A stretch of 64,000 nucleotides of DNA from Norana najaformis (Eukaryota; Annelida; Clitellata; Crassiclitellata; Hormogastridae). Every line of letters starts with the position of its first letter. Position 1 is the stretch's first letter. The stretch covers positions 38,713,238-38,777,237 of the forward strand of contig OZ029915.1 in NCBI GenBank assembly GCA_964023275.1. The letters run 5' to 3'. The position numbers and the translations under genes were made by a program. Of the stretch, positions 59,353 through 64,000 are shown piece after piece. The notes below the pieces were generated by a model. That model saw only the letters and a program-made list of their open reading frames with translations. It was not told where the DNA came from and made no database searches.

Positions 59353-62300
59353 TCATCTGTGTTTGGCTACAGTTGTGACTGGTAAAATATCGACTGCTGG
59401 AAAGCCATACAAGAAGAGAAGCAGCAGAAGTGTGGCTAATGTTGGACATATCAAAAGCCACTGCAAGTCGTTTAGAAATGTAGTGTGGAACCTGAAAGAG
59501 AAAAACAACACAGTTCTTCATAATGAAATGTAATGGAAGCCCTTCTAATCTGAAAATATCCATTTTGAAATCTCCTCTTTTTTAACCCAATGGCTTCTAG
59601 AACACAGTTATCATAATGGCCAGAACATCATTCAGTCGTTGCTTCAGTTCATACAGTCTGCAGACATAAGCGGTAATATTAGAACTGAAACAGAAATAGA
59701 CATAAAATTCCTTGGGACATTTTTTCTTTATATGTCTAACAGTAACTCAACAAACATCACATTTGTTAATTACATACTAATTCACCCCCATCAAGAACAA
59801 ATGATCTGCAGTTATCAGCGAGTCAGAAACACATACTTGACTGCAATGATGTCTTTGAGAATTTTTCCAGTTTTAGTTCGACAGATGATCACTAAATGAG
59901 CTACAAGTGGCTTAGATGGGCTGTCGACATCAAGGCTATAAATTCCAGGATGCACATATGAAACATTCACAAGTACCACACTTCCAAGCATCACCTAGAG
60001 AGCAAAAATAATTCTTTACAAAAACAGAACATAGATGACAAAAGAAAATATTAACCAAAATAGTAGTAGGCTAATAAAATGTTGCACCACTTTATCAGAA
60101 AATCATAGGTGGATAAAAATCTGGATTACAGCAGAACATAACAAGGATAGATGATGTATAATGCAGTTAAAGAAATCTTAAAAGGTGCTACATAAATAAA
60201 AATAGATTAAGGTAACACACTTGCACATACAGCTTCATAGAAATTTCTCGTGTGATTCTGGGGAAGAAGGGTCTCTTGCCCAAATATGAAATCTAATGAC
60301 TCCTATACCACTGTTTTCACAATGCCCATGGCATCAATCGATGGTTGCTTGAAGCAAAATCATAATTAAAATCATATTGGAGAAGCCAGGCCGAATTCTG
60401 ATAGGTCAAAGAAACCAGAAGTTAGGCTATGGTGGGTAAGCAAGTTGAAAGAGAAGAAAACTACCACAGAAATCCAATATCAGGACACTCGTTACATAAC
60501 TACAGGTACATTTATTTACCATAAAGGTAGAAAATACAGAAACAATTAAGTACATACAGATGTAAAATGTCCAGATACATGTGTGTATGTATATAGGTAT
60601 CTATGTATGTACATGTATCTACCTATGAATTTATGTATGTTTGCATGTATCTAAATATGTATAAAGTGCCTCATAATGACCTCTTAAAGGTGCTAAAACA
60701 AGGCTACCTGACAGGTCGATAAAGGCACAACTAGGTAGGCTTAAAATTATAAGCATACAGCACGTGTATAATTTCAACCATTTATTTCTGTGCATGTAAT
60801 TTTGCACTATGTTACATTAATCATCGTCGAGTAGTAGAATGGGTCAAAAAATGCACAGCACAGAATGAAGAAAGAATGTTTATGGCATATGTATTACCTG
60901 GCAGTGATAGGGAGAGGACAGCGTGCTGTCAGCAATTGTAAATGTGACAAGAAATGTAGACTTTGTGTATTCTGGAACATTGTATATTCCACTTCGGTCT
61001 ATCCAAACACCAAGCTTCAATATAAAAAACATATTTAATTGAGAAATGCATCTTGGCAGTGCTTATGCAAATCTGTTATACACACCATACACCAAGTTAT
61101 TTGGATTAGTTTATGAGCAAAACAGTAAACCTCTGCATGGTTCAACACTGAACTGTCGATTTCACATGAAAGGAGATTTGGAACTTCCAAGGTGAAGGCC
61201 AAAATGTTACTAAGCTCTAAGTTAAATCAGATTTAAGTAAGAACTGTTTACCCGGTCATAGAGAAATGTGAAGTCATTGTGTGTCTTGGTTTCTGCAGGC
61301 CAAGCCAGATAGGATGTCTCATCATCGTCTGCTGGCTCCTCAGACTGAGTTGTGTTGTCCTGCATCAAGCACATCAGAACACCATCTTTTGTTGCTATGA
61401 GTAGTTCCACACCAGGAATCGTTGGCAGGAGATCATGTGATGCCAGTGGAACAAATGTTGTCTCACCCAAACTGACAGAGTATCGACAGGCAATGTCAGT
61501 TGACAACAGGTGCAGCATTCCCTCTTTGCTTAGACCAACCTTCACAAAACAGCAGTCAGCAAATACCATAACTGAAGCCAGGGTTTGAAGTTAGGTGACA
61601 ACTTACTGATGTTAGGGTTTGAAAAATTTCAGCCAGTAAGTCAGTCTACCAAGCCATTGTTTTTAAGGATGCCCTAAATCCATCATGTTAAAGAACATGA
61701 TGGTTGAATGGCATTTCTTTGCATCAGCCACACTGGAAAGACAAAATTAATTCAAAACACTGATTAAATACCTGTCAGATCAACAGCTGAATCAGAGTTG
61801 TATCATGGATTTTAATACATAATTTATAGCATATTGGTAAATTTTAATATTCACTGCTATCTAGGACAGTGGTTCTCAAACTTTTTCAGACTGGCAGACT
61901 TGGCAAAGCAAATTTCTGTTGTGGCGCACCAATGTTCTTAATGCTGGACTTTTGTGTAATTAACTGTATATTTATAGCATTTTGCAGTATTGACTATATT
62001 CAAATTCTATTACAATATAACCAATGTTACATAAATATTAGGTTGACAAAAGTTTTTATATAAATATAACTGTATAAATAGGCAAAAGTGTGCTGCAAGT
62101 TAGACAAAAATATTTTTACTATCAAAATTTGGTGGCAACTCTGGCTCTCTCATGGCACACTGGCGTGCCACGGCACACAGTTTGAGAAACTCTGATCTAG
62201 GATACTGCAATAACAAATACTTTTTCAGGGGTTACCAGAATTGTCAAATCCAGTTGGTGCATCCGGGTTATGAGTGGAGGTCCTGTGAAACTCTGCCCCA

Positions 62301-63855
62301 TATGTACTGGCCAACCATGTAGAACTTTACCTGTCTCTCCTGACAAGACCCAGAAATGTCTAAAAAACATGATATATACATCACAGACAACATACAAAAC
62401 TTAGCCTTACTTTGGGTAAAAAATAATAATAACTAGAGGTGGGCATTTAACGTGCTATTAACGCGATTAATGCGTTAAAATTTTAAAATGACTAAAAAAT
62501 TTTTACGTGACAAAAATTTTTAACGTGAGCACAAATTTTTAACACAACAAAATTTTTAAAGCGATTTAATTTATAACAGAGTAACCGGATATTGGGCTAA
62601 AGCAGCTGAAAGATATACGCTATAACAACTGCATACTACATGTATTATTATTTTCTCATAGACATCATGAATATTAGGCACGTTGTTCATATCCGGTAGC
62701 CACTGTTTCGAATTGCATGAGTTTAACTGTCTTTAAAGCATGTGAAGCCTAGCTTTAAGTAATTCTTTTTGTGAATATTTAAAATACAATGGATTCCAAA
62801 AGTACTTTCTAGATGGACAATTTCACTTAAAAAATGAACATACGGCCATCTGTACGTAGGTCTACAGCGGTAAACAATTCGAATATCATCGGAGTCTCAC
62901 CACGCTACAGCATCATCTTAGAAATAAACACACGTTTACTCTTTTTTCGAGCACTAATGGTGCAACCACGCCTGGCTCAACTTCTTCTTCTGTCTTTACA
63001 AATACCACACAGCCTATAAATAACGCCAAAATGGATGCAATTATGCACTGGATTGCCAAGGATTGCAGACTGTACAGCGAGGTGAATTATTTCATAAAAA
63101 AGAGACAAAATGTCCATTGTAGCAGATATCACCAATGTAGCAATAATGGCTGATTACTGGAAGTCATTGGCAAATGAAAGTTATTTAGGAATTTGCTGCC
63201 ATTTTGTCGACAAAAACTGGACTCTTCAATCATTTACCCTAGGAATATTTATTTCAATGAGAGACACACATCAGAAAATGTTGTAAGTTTTAACAGTTTC
63301 TCTATAAAAAGAAATTGATGTTGCCATTAAGAATTTAAAATATATGAATGTTTTTAATATATATGCATATTTATATGTCTGGTTTTTTTATTTAACCAAA
63401 CCCTATTAGAAAAATATCACTTGAAGACCCTGAACATTTCTAATTAATTTTATTTGGGTAATGCAACTAAAAACATAATGCGATTAAAATGCGATTAATC
63501 GCACGATTAAAATTTTTAATCGATGCCCACCTCTAATAATAACAATTTATCTAGTGCATTAATACAAAAAGGCCAAAGCAAAACGTGCTGTACAGACAAT
63601 GAGTTACTTAACAGTCATTTGAGATACTGAACACAGATTATAGTGAAAATCTACTCACCCAGTGGAACCTGCTACGACAACTTCTAGCAGTCCATCATTG
63701 TTTGCATCAGTCACTCTTGTGCCAAGTGGTGATGCTCCTGGCACCTCTGTCTCCCACAGCCTCTGACCATGGACATCAAAGCAGAAGACACTACCGCTGG
63801 AATCCTGCACAATCAGCTCTGGCTCTCCATCACTGTTGATATCCTCAACAGTAAC
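59353..63855 (-). CDS. DEX1-like FG-GAP repeat membrane protein, C-terminal six exons
   Basis: Partial gene running off the right edge. Exons in transcript order: 63659-63855, 62236-62359, 61252-61539, 60898-61014, 59837-59994 and 59353-59491 (stop TGA 59353-59355). Junction phases 2, 0, 0, 0, 2 all match. The first exon has two FG-GAP/VCBS calcium-type loops (DINSDGEPE, DANNDGLLE); then VLSGETGKVLHGWP, a run ending ELLIATKDGVLMCL, then a beta-rich segment and HPGIYSLDVDSPSKP. The last exon has one membrane helix (LLICPTLATLLLLLFLYG) and a short tail. The order FG-GAP propeller, beta domain, C-terminal membrane anchor is that of DEFECTIVE IN EXINE FORMATION 1, a plant protein with animal homologues. 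It is probably a type I secretory-pathway or surface protein; the animal function is not established. Some acceptors (TTTTGTGAAG, TATTGAAG) are weak. Confidence 0.85.
60584..60662. repeat. ATGT/GTAT tetranucleotide run
   Basis: Interrupted GTATGTATAT, ATGTATCTA and TATGTATGT units in an intron of the DEX1-like gene. Confidence 0.7.
62426..62433. repeat. hAT target-site duplication, left
   Basis: ATAATAAC, identical to the eight bases after the right end of the element at 63536-63543. Confidence 0.9.
62434..63535 (+). mobile_element. Degenerate hAT DNA transposon with intact ends
   Basis: A 1102-bp element. Its ends are the inverted repeat TAGAGGTGGGCAT (left) and its reverse complement (right), flanked by a perfect 8-base target duplication ATAATAAC (62426-62433 and 63536-63543). 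Both the length of the duplication and the terminus fit the hAT superfamily. Inside, plus-strand remnants of a BED-type transposase are readable: TTLQHHLRNKHT near 62.90 kb (end of a BED finger), MHWIAKDCRLYSEV near 63.04 kb, and ADITN...ESYLGICCHFVDKNW near 63.12-63.23 kb (start of the catalytic domain). Frames are broken and most of the transposase is missing, so it is inactive. It sits in an intron of the DEX1-like gene. Confidence 0.9.
63536..63543. repeat. hAT target-site duplication, right
   Basis: ATAATAAC, identical to the eight bases before the left end of the element at 62426-62433. Confidence 0.9.
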
Positions 63856-64000
63856 CTATACAATTTATAACAGAAGTTAGCAGAATAATAGTTCTGAATG
63901 GTAGAATAATATTTTACCATCAAGTTAAATATTTCTACCAGCCAATCCTGTGAAATTAAGACTCTGCCGTGGACAACAAAAATTGATGTGTGGCCTTTAA
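63856..64000. other. Probably intron of the DEX1-like gene
   Basis: Read on the minus strand, one frame stays open over the whole segment, but it lacks the FG-GAP pattern expected just before the 63.66-63.86 kb exon, and GTATAG at its end is a normal acceptor. The next upstream exon lies outside the window. Confidence 0.5.

Noticed and set aside
63856-64000. Open minus-strand frame as a further DEX1-like exon
   Set aside because: It does not show the FG-GAP pattern expected before the 63.66-63.86 kb exon, which has its own acceptor (TTGTATAG).

Overview
The window is eukaryotic nuclear DNA. Coding exons are bounded by GT/AG splice sites with matching reading phases, introns are kilobases long, intergenic DNA is AT-rich and full of microsatellites, and there are tRNA-derived SINEs and a degenerate hAT transposon. 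A DEX1-like FG-GAP membrane protein, an intronless GT92 glycosyltransferase, a FAM228 protein and a cytoplasmic tyrosine kinase point to a metazoan. The repeat style and the very frequent palindrome TAGGCCTA suggest a marine invertebrate, most likely a mollusc or another lophotrochozoan. The clade is inference; no species can be named from the sequence alone.

Layout: 1-12.8 kb holds no gene I can support; it has simple repeats, a SINE and a CpG-richer stretch near 4.5-5.7 kb. 12.84-20.79 kb (+) is a complete eight-exon FAM228-family gene with a recognisable promoter. 20.8-24.6 kb is intergenic with repeat-derived debris. 24.64-26.06 kb (-) is an intronless type II membrane GT92 (DUF23) glycosyltransferase. 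26.1-38.2 kb is a gene-free, repeat-rich desert with two SINEs, microsatellites, a foldback and a long composite repeat. 38.2-50.6 kb has a different base texture and is probably the 5' noncoding part and first intron of the next gene. 50.59-57.27 kb (+) encodes a large tyrosine kinase in two recognised exons. 59.35-63.86 kb (-) carries the last six recognised exons of a DEX1-like gene that continues past the right edge; one intron holds the hAT element. The kinase and the DEX1-like gene converge tail to tail.

The most notable object is the kinase. It has an N-terminal CARD, a long acidic and proline-rich linker, an SH2 domain whose phosphotyrosine-binding arginine is missing, and a tyrosine kinase domain with all catalytic residues. 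This would join CARD-type assembly signalling, usual in innate immunity or cell death, directly to tyrosine phosphorylation. I know of no described kinase with this order of domains. Its one recognised coding intron has a one-base phase mismatch that needs an explanation.

The genes are unrelated in function and do not form an operon. A large-scale pattern links them: TAGGCCTA-type palindromes are common in the two gene-free blocks and almost absent inside the three multi-exon transcription units.
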